DNA from: Pedobacter sp. MC2016-15
GTDB lineage: Bacteria; Bacteroidota; Bacteroidia; Sphingobacteriales; Sphingobacteriaceae
Assembly: GCF_026239695.1 (NCBI RefSeq)
Contig: NZ_JAPIVS010000001.1
Coordinates: forward strand, 744,001 to 808,000
DNA length: 64,000 nt
Reading direction: 5' to 3'
Position numbers and translations under genes: made by a program. The notes under the pieces were generated by a model. That model made no database searches and was not told the DNA's origin. It saw only the letters and a list, made by a program, of their open reading frames with translations. This document shows positions 36,277 to 45,231 of this stretch, in pieces. The stretch's first letter is position 1, and every line of letters begins with the position of its first letter.

Positions 36277-37281
36277 ATGAAGAAACATCATGCTGCCGGT
36301 GCTCCAACGCCCTGGCAAAGACTCGTACGTATACTACATTACGAACGTTCAACTATCAATTACATTTACATCTATGCGATGCTGATTGGGTTAATCGGCT
36401 TAACGCTCCCATTGGGCACAAGTGCGGTTTTTAACCTGTTATCCAACGGCGCAATGTACAGTTCAACTTACATTCTCATCGGCGTTATCCTGATCGGTAT
36501 TGTCAGTGGCGGACTGCTGCTGATCGGTCAGCTTACCCTTGTAGAGGTGATCGAACAAAAGATATTTGCAAAAGCTGCGCTTGAGTTTGCATTCCGCTTA
36601 CCACGTATCAAAAAACAGGCGCTCGAAGGTGAAAACCCTGCAGAGCTGGTTAACCGTTTCTTTGATATCCTTACCATACAAAAAGGATTAACAAAACTTC
36701 TCGTGGATATCGTTGCTGCAGCAGTGCTGATATTTTTCAGCGTGATCCTGCTCTCCTTCTACCATCCGGTATTTATGGCCTTCGGTATATTCGTTCTGCT
36801 TGTAATTGTGCTGATTGTAGCGCTGTATTACAGACAAGGTCTCAATACCAGCATTGAAGAATCAGGTCATAAATATGAAGTGGTTGCCTATCTCGAGGAA
36901 GTAGCAGGTGACCTGGATGCCTACAGACAGGATCCGGCCAAACGTCTCGAAGTGCTAACCCGTACTGATGAGATTACGGCTAATTACATCCAGGCTCGTA
37001 ATGAGCACTTTAGCATCCTGAAGAGATTCTTCTTTAGCGCAGTTGCCATGCGTACCGTACTCATGGGTGCACTGTTGCTGATGGGTTCATACTTTGTAGT
37101 AGAACGCCAGATGACATTCGGACAGTTTGTAGCAGCTGAAGTGATTATCGTACAGATCAGTTATGCCATCGAAAAACTGATGACCAATTTAAATACCGTT
37201 TTTGATATGGTAACCGGCAGTGAGAAACTTGCTGTAGTTACTGATCTTGAACTCGAAGAAGGAGATAGAACACATGGGTAA
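36277..37281 (+). CDS. ABC exporter membrane domain lacking its ATPase
   Basis: The 334-residue protein matches the membrane domain of type I-secretion-like ABC exporters: about six spans between residues 30 and 305, with the long cytoplasmic loops (EVIEQKIFAKAALEFAFRLP, and AYLEEVAGDLDAYRQDPAKR) and the linker AEVIIVQISYAIEKLMTNLN, then FDMVTGSEKLAVVTDLELEE. In normal exporters the ATPase follows right after such a linker. Here the frame stops, with no Walker motif in the protein or elsewhere in the operon. It overlaps the HlyD gene by eight bases. It may borrow an ATPase from another locus. Confidence 0.82.
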   Translation: MKKHHAAGAPTPWQRLVRILHYERSTINYIYIYAMLIGLIGLTLPLGTSAVFNLLSNGAMYSSTYILIGVILIGIVSGGLLLIGQLTLVEVIEQKIFAKAALEFAFRLPRIKKQALEGENPAELVNRFFDILTIQKGLTKLLVDIVAAAVLIFFSVILLSFYHPVFMAFGIFVLLVIVLIVALYYRQGLNTSIEESGHKYEVVAYLEEVAGDLDAYRQDPAKRLEVLTRTDEITANYIQARNEHFSILKRFFFSAVAMRTVLMGALLLMGSYFVVERQMTFGQFVAAEVIIVQISYAIEKLMTNLNTVFDMVTGSEKLAVVTDLELEEGDRTHG

Positions 37282-38641
37282 TATGACTAAAAATTTAACC
37301 CAGATCAAAAACTGGGAGCAGCTGTCCCTGCAGACAAATTCCAAATTACTGCAGGCAAAAGGGCCAAAATTACTGGGGCGCATTATGCTGTTCGTGCTGG
37401 TTCTCTTTGTGATCCTGCTGCTGCTACCATGGAGACAAACCATCCCGGGTCGTGGTACAGTCACTGCCCTGAGACCGGAAGACAGGCCTCAGACGGTACA
37501 AAATCAAATCGGCGGACGTATTGAACACTGGGCTGTACGTGAGGGCCAGGCCGTAAAAAAAGGAGATACTATTCTGGTGATTTCGGAAACCAGTCAGTCC
37601 TATTTCGACCCTGAACTTCCGGCACGCTTAAACGAGCAGCTTAATGCGAAACGTGGCAGCGAAACTGCAGCAACGCAAAAGATGGAAGCTACTAATTCAC
37701 AAATCAGGGCCATGACCAATGGTTTGAAGTTCCAGCTGAGCGCCGCAGAAAATAAAGTGAAACAAGCGCAGAACTATGTGAAGATTGACAGTGCAGAACT
37801 GCTTGCTGTAGAGAAATATTTCGAAACGACCAAAGCACGTCTGGAACGTTATGAAGCCGGTTATAAAAACGGACTCTTCTCGCTTACAGACATTGAAACA
37901 CGCAGGCTGAAACTGCAGGAAGACAATGCAAAAGTAATTGGTTCGCAGAACAAGCTCAATAACTCGAGACAAAACCTATTGAACTCCAGCATAGACCTGG
38001 ATAACATCAGGGCGAAATATCAGGAGTCGCTGGCAAAGGCACAGTCAGACATGAGCTCTGCAATTTCCAGCAGAGCCAGTGCACAGGGCGAGATTGCCAA
38101 ACTGAGAAACGATATCTCCAACATCACCATCAGAAGAGGTTTATATATTGTCAGGGCACCACAAGATGGATTTATCGTTAAAACGATGAAGGCCGGTATT
38201 GGTGAAAACATTAAGGAAGGTGAATCAGTGGCTACCTTACAACCCAGCTCACCACAGGTTGCAGCAGAGCTTTATGTAAGTGCAATGGATGTACCGCTGA
38301 TTCTGGATACAAGTGATGTGAGGATACAGTTTGAAGGCTGGCCTTCGGTACAGTTTTCAGGATGGCCATCGGTTGCCGTGGGTACCTTTGCAGGTAAAAT
38401 CTATGCGATCGACCGCGTGAGCAGTACTGGTGGTAAATACCGCGTGCTGATCAGCCAGGCTAACCCTGTTCCAACCAAAGATGAGCCATGGCCGGAGCAA
38501 TTGCGCCAGGGTTCGGGAGTATACGGAAGGATCATCCTCAGGTCAGTACCACTATGGTATGAGATCTGGCGACAGCTTAACGGATTCCCGCCAAGCCTTG
38601 AAAAAGAGCCATCAGGAGATGGTAAAAGTAAGAAAGATTAA
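37274..38641 (+). CDS. HlyD-family periplasmic adaptor
   Basis: From the ATG at 37274 (MGNMTKNLTQIKNWEQLSLQ) the product has 455 residues; a TTG at 37247 would add nine. It has one membrane anchor (about 50-66, LFVLVLFVILLLLPW region), a lipoyl half (GRIEHWAVREGQAVKKGDTI), a long coiled coil (about 110-300), the second lipoyl half (VRAPQDGFIVKTMKAGIGEN) and a beta-barrel domain. This is the adaptor of a tripartite exporter. It is coupled to the ABC-type membrane gene upstream and lies 17 bases before the TolC gene. Confidence 0.9.
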   Translation: MGNMTKNLTQIKNWEQLSLQTNSKLLQAKGPKLLGRIMLFVLVLFVILLLLPWRQTIPGRGTVTALRPEDRPQTVQNQIGGRIEHWAVREGQAVKKGDTILVISETSQSYFDPELPARLNEQLNAKRGSETAATQKMEATNSQIRAMTNGLKFQLSAAENKVKQAQNYVKIDSAELLAVEKYFETTKARLERYEAGYKNGLFSLTDIETRRLKLQEDNAKVIGSQNKLNNSRQNLLNSSIDLDNIRAKYQESLAKAQSDMSSAISSRASAQGEIAKLRNDISNITIRRGLYIVRAPQDGFIVKTMKAGIGENIKEGESVATLQPSSPQVAAELYVSAMDVPLILDTSDVRIQFEGWPSVQFSGWPSVAVGTFAGKIYAIDRVSSTGGKYRVLISQANPVPTKDEPWPEQLRQGSGVYGRIILRSVPLWYEIWRQLNGFPPSLEKEPSGDGKSKKD

Positions 38642-38658
38642 ATAATGGAGGTCGTCAG

Positions 38659-40122
38659 ATGAAGATATTTTTCAGGAGATTTCCTGCCGCAGGCATGCTC
38701 ATATTTATGCTGCTTGCCTCATTCAATACGCTTGCCCAAACCAAACCTGTAACGGATACAGCAAAAGTATTTACGCTGGAAGATCTGCAGGTATTGGTTT
38801 TCAGATACCACCCTATTGTGAAACAGGCTGCCCTGCTCAGCGAATCTGCACGGGCCAATGTATTGCAGTCGCTGGGTTATTTTGACCCGGCAATAAAGGC
38901 CGGTTTCAGTCGCAAGCTGTTTGGTGATACAGAATATTACAACAACTGGAACAGTGAACTCAAAGTGCCACTCTGGCTTGCCGGAGCTGATCTGAAAGTA
39001 GGTTACGACCGCAGTGTGGGCACTTATACCAACCCTGAAACACGTACCCCTGCAGGTGGACTTTCCGGTGTTGGATTAAGCATCCCATTAGGACAGGGAT
39101 TGATCATTGATGCGCGACGCAGCACACTGAGACAGTCTAAAGCAATGGTACAATATGCCGAGGCAGAACAGCTGAAGCAGATCAACAGTGTCTGGTATGC
39201 TGTTGTCAAGGATTACTGGAGCTGGTATTATGCTTACAGACAGTTTACCCTCGTAAATGAAGGTGTAGAACTTGCAGAGCGCAGGTTTAAAGCTTTAAGC
39301 AGGCAGACGGCCATCGGTGATAAACCGGTGATCGACTCAGTGGAGGCTTACATCACCGTCCAGGAGCGTATTATACAGAAAGAAAAAACGAAGATCGAGT
39401 TACAGAATGCACGCCTCGTGTTGTCAAACCATCTCTGGAGCGCTGAGGGCAACCCACTCGAACTGCCCCTGGAAGCGATGCCAGAGCTGATCGACGAGAA
39501 TATTAACAAACCTCAGCAGGCCGTACTGGATACGCTGATCGGCAGGGCTTCGGGGCAACACCCTGAACTGCTCAAATTGAGAAGTAAAGGTGCACAGCTG
39601 GCCATTGAAAGAAGTTACAGACAGGAAATGTTAAAACCTAAACTGAATGTCAGTGGTAGCCTCATCGCCAACCGCAATAACTTCAGGAACAATGTGCCTG
39701 ATTATTATGATTTTAACTGGAGCAACTACAAGGTGGGCATTGAATTTGCCTTCCCGCTGTTTTTACGTGCTGAGCGCGGAAAGCTCAGAGAGGTGAAGAT
39801 CAAACAGCGTGAGCTGGATTACGATGTTCAGCAGACAGGTCGCGAGATCAGGAATAACATCCTGGCATCCTATAACGACCTTACTGCCTACTCTGCACAG
39901 CTGAATGTTCAAATACAAAGCATCAACAATCAGCAGACTTTGCTGAAAGGTGAAACGCAGAAGTTTGAACTTGGAGAGAGCACACTGTTTTTGATCAACA
40001 GTCGTGAATCAAAACTGATAGATATGAAAATTAAGCGGGAAAGTATGATTTCCGGCTATCAAAAGACACTTGCCGAACTGTATTACAAAGCAGGGACCCG
40101 GCAGGATGTAACCCTAAACTAA
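38659..40122 (+). CDS. TolC-family outer-membrane efflux protein
   Basis: The 487-residue protein has a signal peptide (about 1-26, ending NTLAQ) and the two OEP helical repeats of TolC, for example 'LVFRYHPIVKQAALLSESAR' and 'QGLIIDARRSTLRQSKAMVQ'. The C-terminal repeat includes 'QKFELGESTLFLINSRESKL', a common motif in this group. It is the last gene of the exporter operon and is closed by a terminator at 40137. It should form the outer-membrane duct for the membrane and adaptor proteins upstream. Confidence 0.92.
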   Translation: MKIFFRRFPAAGMLIFMLLASFNTLAQTKPVTDTAKVFTLEDLQVLVFRYHPIVKQAALLSESARANVLQSLGYFDPAIKAGFSRKLFGDTEYYNNWNSELKVPLWLAGADLKVGYDRSVGTYTNPETRTPAGGLSGVGLSIPLGQGLIIDARRSTLRQSKAMVQYAEAEQLKQINSVWYAVVKDYWSWYYAYRQFTLVNEGVELAERRFKALSRQTAIGDKPVIDSVEAYITVQERIIQKEKTKIELQNARLVLSNHLWSAEGNPLELPLEAMPELIDENINKPQQAVLDTLIGRASGQHPELLKLRSKGAQLAIERSYRQEMLKPKLNVSGSLIANRNNFRNNVPDYYDFNWSNYKVGIEFAFPLFLRAERGKLREVKIKQRELDYDVQQTGREIRNNILASYNDLTAYSAQLNVQIQSINNQQTLLKGETQKFELGESTLFLINSRESKLIDMKIKRESMISGYQKTLAELYYKAGTRQDVTLN

Positions 40123-40136
40123 CCAAATAGGAATTG

Positions 40137-40167
40137 AAACCCTGCGTGTTTGTAAACCGCAGGGTTT
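40137..40167 (+). terminator. Terminator of the exporter operon
   Basis: AAACCCTGCG and CGCAGGGTTT pair perfectly over 10 bases, with TTTTCTTTT following, 15 bases after the TolC stop. Confidence 0.85.
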
Positions 40168-40192
40168 TCTTTTGAAATCACTACCTTTAGGT

Positions 40193-41044
40193 ATGAAGTT
40201 ATTTTACCTATACCTTTTTTCAGCCGCCATCTGCATTTTTCTTGAGCCTCAGTCAGGATTCGGACAAGCTCCGGTGAAAGATGTGATTTACAAGAAAATC
40301 GATACCACAGCCCTTCATCTCAAAATGTACTACCCTCAGGACTACGTAAAAGGTCGCAAGTACCCGACAATAGTTTTCTTTTTTGGGGGTGGCTGGATCA
40401 CCGGCTCAATGACACAGTTCCAGGAACAGGCTAAATATTACGCCGGCAAAGGAATGATCGGCATTACTGCAGATTACCGTTATCAGAAACGCAATCATAC
40501 CACACCTTTTGAAGCTGTATCCGATGCTAAGTCGGCCATACGATACCTGCGTCAGCATGCCCTTGAACTGGGCATAGATCCGGATAAACTGGCTGCCGGA
40601 GGTGGTTCTGCAGGAGGACATCTTGCTGCAGCGGCAGATCTCACACCGGATCACAATAAAGGTGAAGACCTGATGATCAGCTCCAGGCCCAATGCCCTCC
40701 TTTTGTTCAACCCTGTATTTAACAACGGCCCCGGAAATTATGGTTACGACCGTATTGGCGCCCGCTATCCGGAGGTATCTCCATTTCATAACATCAAGCC
40801 CGGGGCAGCTCCATCGATTATCTTCTTTGGGACCAAAGACCAGCTTGTTGCTGTAGATACCGCCAAAAAATATCAGGAAGCGATGAAGAAGAACGGCAAC
40901 AGGTGTGAGTTACTATTTTACGAAGGACAGGTACATGGTTTTTTCAACTACAGACCTTCGGGGGATAGTTACTACTACCTGCTTACCCTTTCAAAAGCTA
41001 CCGCATTTCTGAAGTCGCTCGGCTACCTCAAAGACCAGCCTTAA
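40193..41044 (+). CDS. Exported alpha/beta-hydrolase (esterase/lipase type)
   Basis: From the ATG at 40193 (MKLFYLYLFSAAICIFLEPQ) the product has 283 residues and a signal peptide; the earlier TTG at 40172 overlaps the terminator tail and is less likely. The fold is that of BD-FAE/acetylesterase proteins: oxyanion segment VFFFGGGWITGS, nucleophile Ser in GGGSAGGHLAAAA, acid near FFGTKDQLVAV, and His in GQVHGFFNY. It probably cleaves an ester in the periplasm, perhaps sugar acetyl groups. It converges on the SDR gene with a four-base overlap. Confidence 0.85.
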   Translation: MKLFYLYLFSAAICIFLEPQSGFGQAPVKDVIYKKIDTTALHLKMYYPQDYVKGRKYPTIVFFFGGGWITGSMTQFQEQAKYYAGKGMIGITADYRYQKRNHTTPFEAVSDAKSAIRYLRQHALELGIDPDKLAAGGGSAGGHLAAAADLTPDHNKGEDLMISSRPNALLLFNPVFNNGPGNYGYDRIGARYPEVSPFHNIKPGAAPSIIFFGTKDQLVAVDTAKKYQEAMKKNGNRCELLFYEGQVHGFFNYRPSGDSYYYLLTLSKATAFLKSLGYLKDQP

Positions 41045-41802
41045 TAGGCCTTTTGGGCCGTAGGACGTACCACCAGCTCATTTACATCCACATCTTCGGG
41101 CTGCTCAATCGCAAATGCTACGGCTCTGGCGATTGCTTCCGCAGGAATGGTATTGGACCTGAATTGTTCATCAGCCATTTTCTTCAGTTCCGGATCGGAT
41201 ATGGAGTTGGAAAGTTCTGATTCCGTCGCCCCGGGAGCAACAATGGTAACCCTGATTTTATGGCTCACTTCCTGTCTCAAACCATCACTGATTGCCCGCA
41301 CGGCAAACTTTGTGGCACTGTAAACTGTAGATGTTGGTCCCACCCAGCGGTCTCCTACAGAGGTAATATTGATAAATTGTCCGCTATCTTTTTTCTCAAA
41401 AACCGGAAGTGCCGAAGCGATGCCATTAAGTACTCCCTTGATGTTCACATCAATCATCTGGTTCCACTCATCCGTTTTGTAGGCATTGATCATCGACAAA
41501 GGCATTACACCAGCATTATTCACCAGTACGTCGATACTTCCGAAGGTCTGTTCAGCAAAAGACACAAATTCCCTGAAATTGTTCAGGTTCGTTACATCAA
41601 GTGCAAAAATAGCCGCCTTGCCACCCTCGCTCTCAATATCTTTTAAGATCCCTTCCAGCTTGTCGGTCCGCCTTGCGCCCAGAACAACCTTCGCTCCTTT
41701 TTTTGCCAGATGTCTGGCGATGGCCTCTCCTATTCCGCTGCTGGCCCCTGAAATGACTACTACTTTATCCTGTATTGCAGGATGTTGATTTAAATTTTCC
41801 AT
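41041..41802 (-). CDS. Short-chain dehydrogenase/reductase
   Basis: From the ATG at 41802 (MENLNQHPAIQDKVVVISGA) the product has 253 residues. The longer frame to 41910 encodes a Cys-rich leader that does not fit the family. SDR motifs: cofactor GASSGIG, NNAG in VLVNNAGVMPLS, and the catalytic Ser-Tyr-Lys (ITSVGDRWVG... then VYSATKFAVRA). The Arg after the first strand (GARRTDKLEG) suggests NADP(H). Tail to tail with the esterase. Substrate unknown. Confidence 0.92.
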   Translation of the reverse strand: MENLNQHPAIQDKVVVISGASSGIGEAIARHLAKKGAKVVLGARRTDKLEGILKDIESEGGKAAIFALDVTNLNNFREFVSFAEQTFGSIDVLVNNAGVMPLSMINAYKTDEWNQMIDVNIKGVLNGIASALPVFEKKDSGQFINITSVGDRWVGPTSTVYSATKFAVRAISDGLRQEVSHKIRVTIVAPGATESELSNSISDPELKKMADEQFRSNTIPAEAIARAVAFAIEQPEDVDVNELVVRPTAQKAY

Positions 41803-42013
41803 ATTGTCTTTGTTTTTTGAATACCCAAAATTAGCTGGCCCGTAAAGGCAAAAATTGCAACATTCAAAGCAAAGATTACAAAATACAAACCTGTGATTAC
41901 TCAGTAACAATCGTGTGCATTTCAGTCGAAAAGCTCAGCATGAAAAACATTATTCGTTTTTTGGAGGTTTTACAAGTTAGTTTTAAATCGGCTTTAAACA
42001 TTTAACCCCATTT

Positions 42014-42742
42014 ATGAAGGATAATTTTTCAGTACAATCAGCGGGATATGCACAGTTCAGACCTACGTATCCATCCGAATTATACGACTTTCTTTTTTCC
42101 CTTTTAAGTGAGCAGCATACCGCCTGGGATTGTGCCACAGGTAATGGCCAGGTTGCCCGGGAGCTTGCCAGACATTTCACAGACGTGTATGGTACGGATA
42201 TCAGTCAGAACCAATTGTCGCACGCCGTACAAAAAGACAATATCACCTACCTGCTGCAGAGTTCTGACAAAAGTACTTTTGAGGATAACACGTTCGACCT
42301 GATTACGGTTGCACAAGCTATCCACTGGTTCAATTTCGATGCTTTTTATGCAGAGGTGAAACGTACCTTAAAGCCTTTCGGGATTTTTGCAGCCTTCGGA
42401 TATGGGGTGATGCAGATCAATGAAGAGCTGGATATCATTATCCATAAACTGTACAAGACAATTTTAGGCCCCTATTGGGATGAGGAGCGGAAGTACATCG
42501 ATCAGGGTTACCATACCCTGCCTTTTCCTTTTCAGGAGGTACCTGTCCCGGAGCTTTCCATTAAAACTTCCTGGAATTTTGAACAACTCATCGGGTATCT
42601 GAATACCTGGTCGGCCGTACAACATTACAAAAAGGCCAACGACAGCAATCCGCTGGATCTGGTCATCTCAGATTTACAGGATGCCTGGGGCGATGCAGAG
42701 AGAGATGTCACCTTCCCAATCCTGATGAGAGTAGGAAAGTAA
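42014..42742 (+). CDS. Class I SAM-dependent methyltransferase (Methyltransf_11)
   Basis: The 242-residue protein has the AdoMet motif I as WDCATGNGQVARELA, motif II acidic VYGTDISQNQLSHAV, and the conserved FDLITVAQAIHWFNFDAFYA of the yeast Crg1/TMT-like group. The N-terminal QSAGYAQFRPTYPSELYDFL is also typical. It methylates an unknown small molecule in the cytoplasm. A terminator closes the gene at 42747. It is not in an operon. Confidence 0.9.
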   Translation: MKDNFSVQSAGYAQFRPTYPSELYDFLFSLLSEQHTAWDCATGNGQVARELARHFTDVYGTDISQNQLSHAVQKDNITYLLQSSDKSTFEDNTFDLITVAQAIHWFNFDAFYAEVKRTLKPFGIFAAFGYGVMQINEELDIIIHKLYKTILGPYWDEERKYIDQGYHTLPFPFQEVPVPELSIKTSWNFEQLIGYLNTWSAVQHYKKANDSNPLDLVISDLQDAWGDAERDVTFPILMRVGK

Positions 42743-42746
42743 AAAA

Positions 42747-42775
42747 GATTGGCCTCTCTGTATGAAAGGCCAATC
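42747..42775. terminator. Bidirectional terminator between methyltransferase and aldo/keto reductase
   Basis: GATTGGCCT and AGGCCAATC pair perfectly over 9 bases, with A-runs on the left and a T-poor right side on the plus strand; on the minus strand TTTTTT follows, so it best serves the reductase gene. Confidence 0.7.
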
Positions 42776-42785
42776 TAAAATGATA

Positions 42786-43772
42786 TTATTCAAATCCTAA
42801 TACAGGATGAGGTTGATAAAGCTCTTCCAAAGATTGGATCTCTTCATCGCTCAATTTTACAGAAACTGCTGCTACTGCATCTTCAATATGTCCGGGTTTG
42901 CTTGCACCAATAATCGGTGAGGTGATACCATCTTTCGAAAGCATCCAGGCCAGCGCCACCTGTGCATTAGGGATACCCTTTTGCTCAGCAATTTCTGAAA
43001 CCCTGTTTACAATATCAAAATCCGAATCCACGGAATACAGAGATTTACCGAAAGCATCAGTTTTTGAGCGTTCTGTCTCGTTACGTTCTTTAGTCCTTTT
43101 ACCGGTAAGTAATCCCCTGGCAAGTGGCGACCATGGGATAATTCCCAGTCCCTGATCCTGGCAGAAAGGAATCATCTCTCTTTCTTCTTCCCTGTAGATC
43201 AGGTTATAATGCGGCTGCATCGACACAAAACGCGTCCATCCATTTAGGTCTGCCGTGTATTGTGCTTTCGCTAACTGCCAGCTGTACATGGATGAAGCCC
43301 CGATGTAGCGGACTTTTCCGGCTTTTACCACATCATGAAGCGCTTCCATTGTTTCTTCAATGGGCGTTTCATAATCCCAGCGGTGAATCTGGTAAAGGTC
43401 TACGTAGTCAGTCCCCAGACGTTTTAAACTCGCGTCAATAGCACTCATGATATGTTTTCTCGACAAACCTTTACCATTCAGGCTTTTATCGGTACTCATC
43501 GGCATGAATACTTTGGTAGCCAATACATAATCATCCCTTTTTGCAAAATCGCGCAGGGCTCTTCCCAGCACTTCCTCACTTGCCCCGTCTGTATATACAT
43601 CTGCCGTATCAAAGAAGTTTATGCCCAGTTCCAGCGCCTTTTTGATAAAGGGCCGGCTTTGTTCTTCATTTAATGCCCATGGCCAGCGCTCTGTTGGCGT
43701 ACCATAAGTCATGGTGCCCAGCGCAATGCGCGAGACAGACATTCCTGTTTTGCCTAATCTGATATATTCCAT
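42786..43772 (-). CDS. Aldo/keto reductase (YajO-like)
   Basis: The 328-residue protein starts MEYIRLGKTGMSVSRIALGT and has the AKR tetrad: Asp and Tyr in FFDTADVYTDGASEEVLG, Lys in VLATKVFMP, and His in DLYQIHRWDYETPIEETMEA. The cofactor part includes SPIIGASKPGHIEDAVAAV. It is longer than the first AKR at 14801 and closer to the AKR family of YajO/YghZ type. Cytoplasmic, NADPH-linked. Substrate unknown. Confidence 0.92.
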   Translation of the reverse strand: MEYIRLGKTGMSVSRIALGTMTYGTPTERWPWALNEEQSRPFIKKALELGINFFDTADVYTDGASEEVLGRALRDFAKRDDYVLATKVFMPMSTDKSLNGKGLSRKHIMSAIDASLKRLGTDYVDLYQIHRWDYETPIEETMEALHDVVKAGKVRYIGASSMYSWQLAKAQYTADLNGWTRFVSMQPHYNLIYREEEREMIPFCQDQGLGIIPWSPLARGLLTGKRTKERNETERSKTDAFGKSLYSVDSDFDIVNRVSEIAEQKGIPNAQVALAWMLSKDGITSPIIGASKPGHIEDAVAAVSVKLSDEEIQSLEELYQPHPVLGFE

Positions 43773-43788
43773 ATGTTATTAAAATATA

Positions 43789-43820
43789 ACAGGGCCAGAC
43801 AATAGTATTGCTGACCCTGT
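43789..43820 (-). terminator. Hairpin between DUF4394 gene and aldo/keto reductase
   Basis: ACAGGGCCAGACAATA pairs with TATTGCTGACCCTGT with a few bulges. On the minus strand it follows the DUF4394 stop (43906) by 85 bases and runs into an AT-rich tract just before the reductase start. Confidence 0.5.
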
Positions 43821-43905
43821 GTGAGTCAATTCTTGCAAATCAACTCAATATTTACCATGTTGTTTAACATAGGGAATAATGTTACCCTAAGCAGACATTG
43901 CCTGT

Positions 43906-44751
43906 TTATAATGCTACAGGTGCGATTGGTATAGCAATGCTGATAATCGTATTGCTGAAATTGTTTGCAATTTTGGTTGCTTTACCTGAAGTGAGGTCGA
44001 TGCTGTACAAATTGGTTTGGCCGGCAACTTTTAACGCCGCAATAGCAACTGTTCCATCCGAGCTGATATCAAAATCACCCGCTTGCTCCACATCAAAACC
44101 CAGGGCTCCAACTTCTACAAGTTTACCGTCATTTGGCGGGTCTTGTTTATACAATTTATCTGTGGTTACGTCGATGTCAAATAATACGGTTGATGTTGCA
44201 CCTGCGCGGTTATTGGTATACGCTGCAGCAGTCACAATTGCATTATTCACGCCATTGAGCGGCGCATCCGTTGCGGCAACAGCTCCTGTCTCGGGGTGTA
44301 ACCTGAGATTTTGTCCCGAAGAGGTGATCAGACGGATACGGTCTACAGTAGGATTGAAATCCACACCAATAGCAGAACCACTGATTGCAGGGGTAAATGG
44401 TGCCGTACCAACTGCCTGAGCTGCACCTGTGGTTGTATTAATTACATAAATGCGGCTGGTGCTTCCGATTCCGTACAATGTTCCGGTAGCAGGTCTGAAA
44501 TCAATGCCCAATAAGGTTTCGCCAGTTTGCAGACCCGTGATGCCCGATTGTTTGGTAATGGAAGAAACGTTTCTCGCATTCACGGTCAGCAGCTGATTGT
44601 TGTTTGTCAGCGCAAATAATGCCAGATCAGGACCAATAATGCCCGGTTCGTTGTTTACGCTGTCATTTTTGTCTTTTTTACAAGCTGATATAGTTAGAAC
44701 TGTGGCACATAAGATCGCCAAACCCGCCATGGGTAATTTAAAGTTTTTCAT
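43906..44751 (-). CDS. DUF4394 domain lipoprotein
   Basis: The 281-residue protein has a lipoprotein signal (ATVLTISACKK, Cys 24). Residues 42-280 match DUF4394: LALFALTNNNQLLTVNARNV, GETLLGIDFRPATGTLYGIG, IGVDFNPTVDRIRLITSSGQ, and NLRLHPETGAV directly after it. The repeats suggest a beta-propeller-like fold. Exported, anchored in a membrane. Function is unknown in the family. It is not tightly coupled to its neighbours. Confidence 0.88.
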   Translation of the reverse strand: MKNFKLPMAGLAILCATVLTISACKKDKNDSVNNEPGIIGPDLALFALTNNNQLLTVNARNVSSITKQSGITGLQTGETLLGIDFRPATGTLYGIGSTSRIYVINTTTGAAQAVGTAPFTPAISGSAIGVDFNPTVDRIRLITSSGQNLRLHPETGAVAATDAPLNGVNNAIVTAAAYTNNRAGATSTVLFDIDVTTDKLYKQDPPNDGKLVEVGALGFDVEQAGDFDISSDGTVAIAALKVAGQTNLYSIDLTSGKATKIANNFSNTIISIAIPIAPVAL

Positions 44752-44801
44752 AAGATAGGATGTTGTTTACAATGATAAATGTGAGGCTCAATAGCCCGAT
44801 A

Positions 44802-45152
44802 TTAAACGATAGATTGTAAACTTGAATCAGGGGGCGGTGTGGTAATCTGATAATAGTGGGAAGAAACATAATCGATGGCATACGAAGAAAAATGGACAAC
44901 TTCGGTATACCATGAATGGCAATGATCATTACTGTTATAGTTACTGTAATACTCTTTGTTCTTGTTATAATCGCTGTCGGCTTCTTTATCCGACTTTTCC
45001 GATTCCGCGTCAGGGGTAAGCGTAACCGTCTTCACAAAAAGCTTTGAAACCCTCAGTACCGGTGCCGCGACCTTAAGACCTATCAGAAAGATAAGTCCTA
45101 TTACGATAAAGATCCGTAATGGTTGTGGGCGATATGGATTTTCAACTGTCAA
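44802..45152 (-). CDS. Small membrane-anchored protein with TPPPD tail
   Basis: The 116-residue product begins at a TTG (45152); an in-frame stop lies directly before it and no ATG precedes the membrane span, so the start is forced. It has one span (about 13-33), an acidic linker (DAESEKSDKEADSDYNKNKE), a His/Tyr/Ser-rich segment (NDHCHSWYTEVVHFSSYAID) and the tail YYQITTPPPDSSLQSIV. The layout and the TPPPD tail match the product at 35876. It is divergent from the gene at 45232. Function unknown. Confidence 0.55.
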   Translation of the reverse strand: MTVENPYRPQPLRIFIVIGLIFLIGLKVAAPVLRVSKLFVKTVTLTPDAESEKSDKEADSDYNKNKEYYSNYNSNDHCHSWYTEVVHFSSYAIDYVSSHYYQITTPPPDSSLQSIV

Positions 45153-45202
45153 TTATAGATTGATATGGTTCACCTACGTAGAAAAAAGGATAATGGTTTT
45201 TA

Positions 45203-45210
45203 TATATTTG
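45203..45210 (+). promoter_or_regulatory. -7 box for the gene at 45232
   Basis: TATATTTG, an exact TAnnTTTG match, ends 21 bases before the ATG. It also excludes the longer frame start at 45160, which would lie upstream of the transcript. Confidence 0.5.
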
Positions 45211-45231
45211 CTGGATAAATCCATTTACGAT

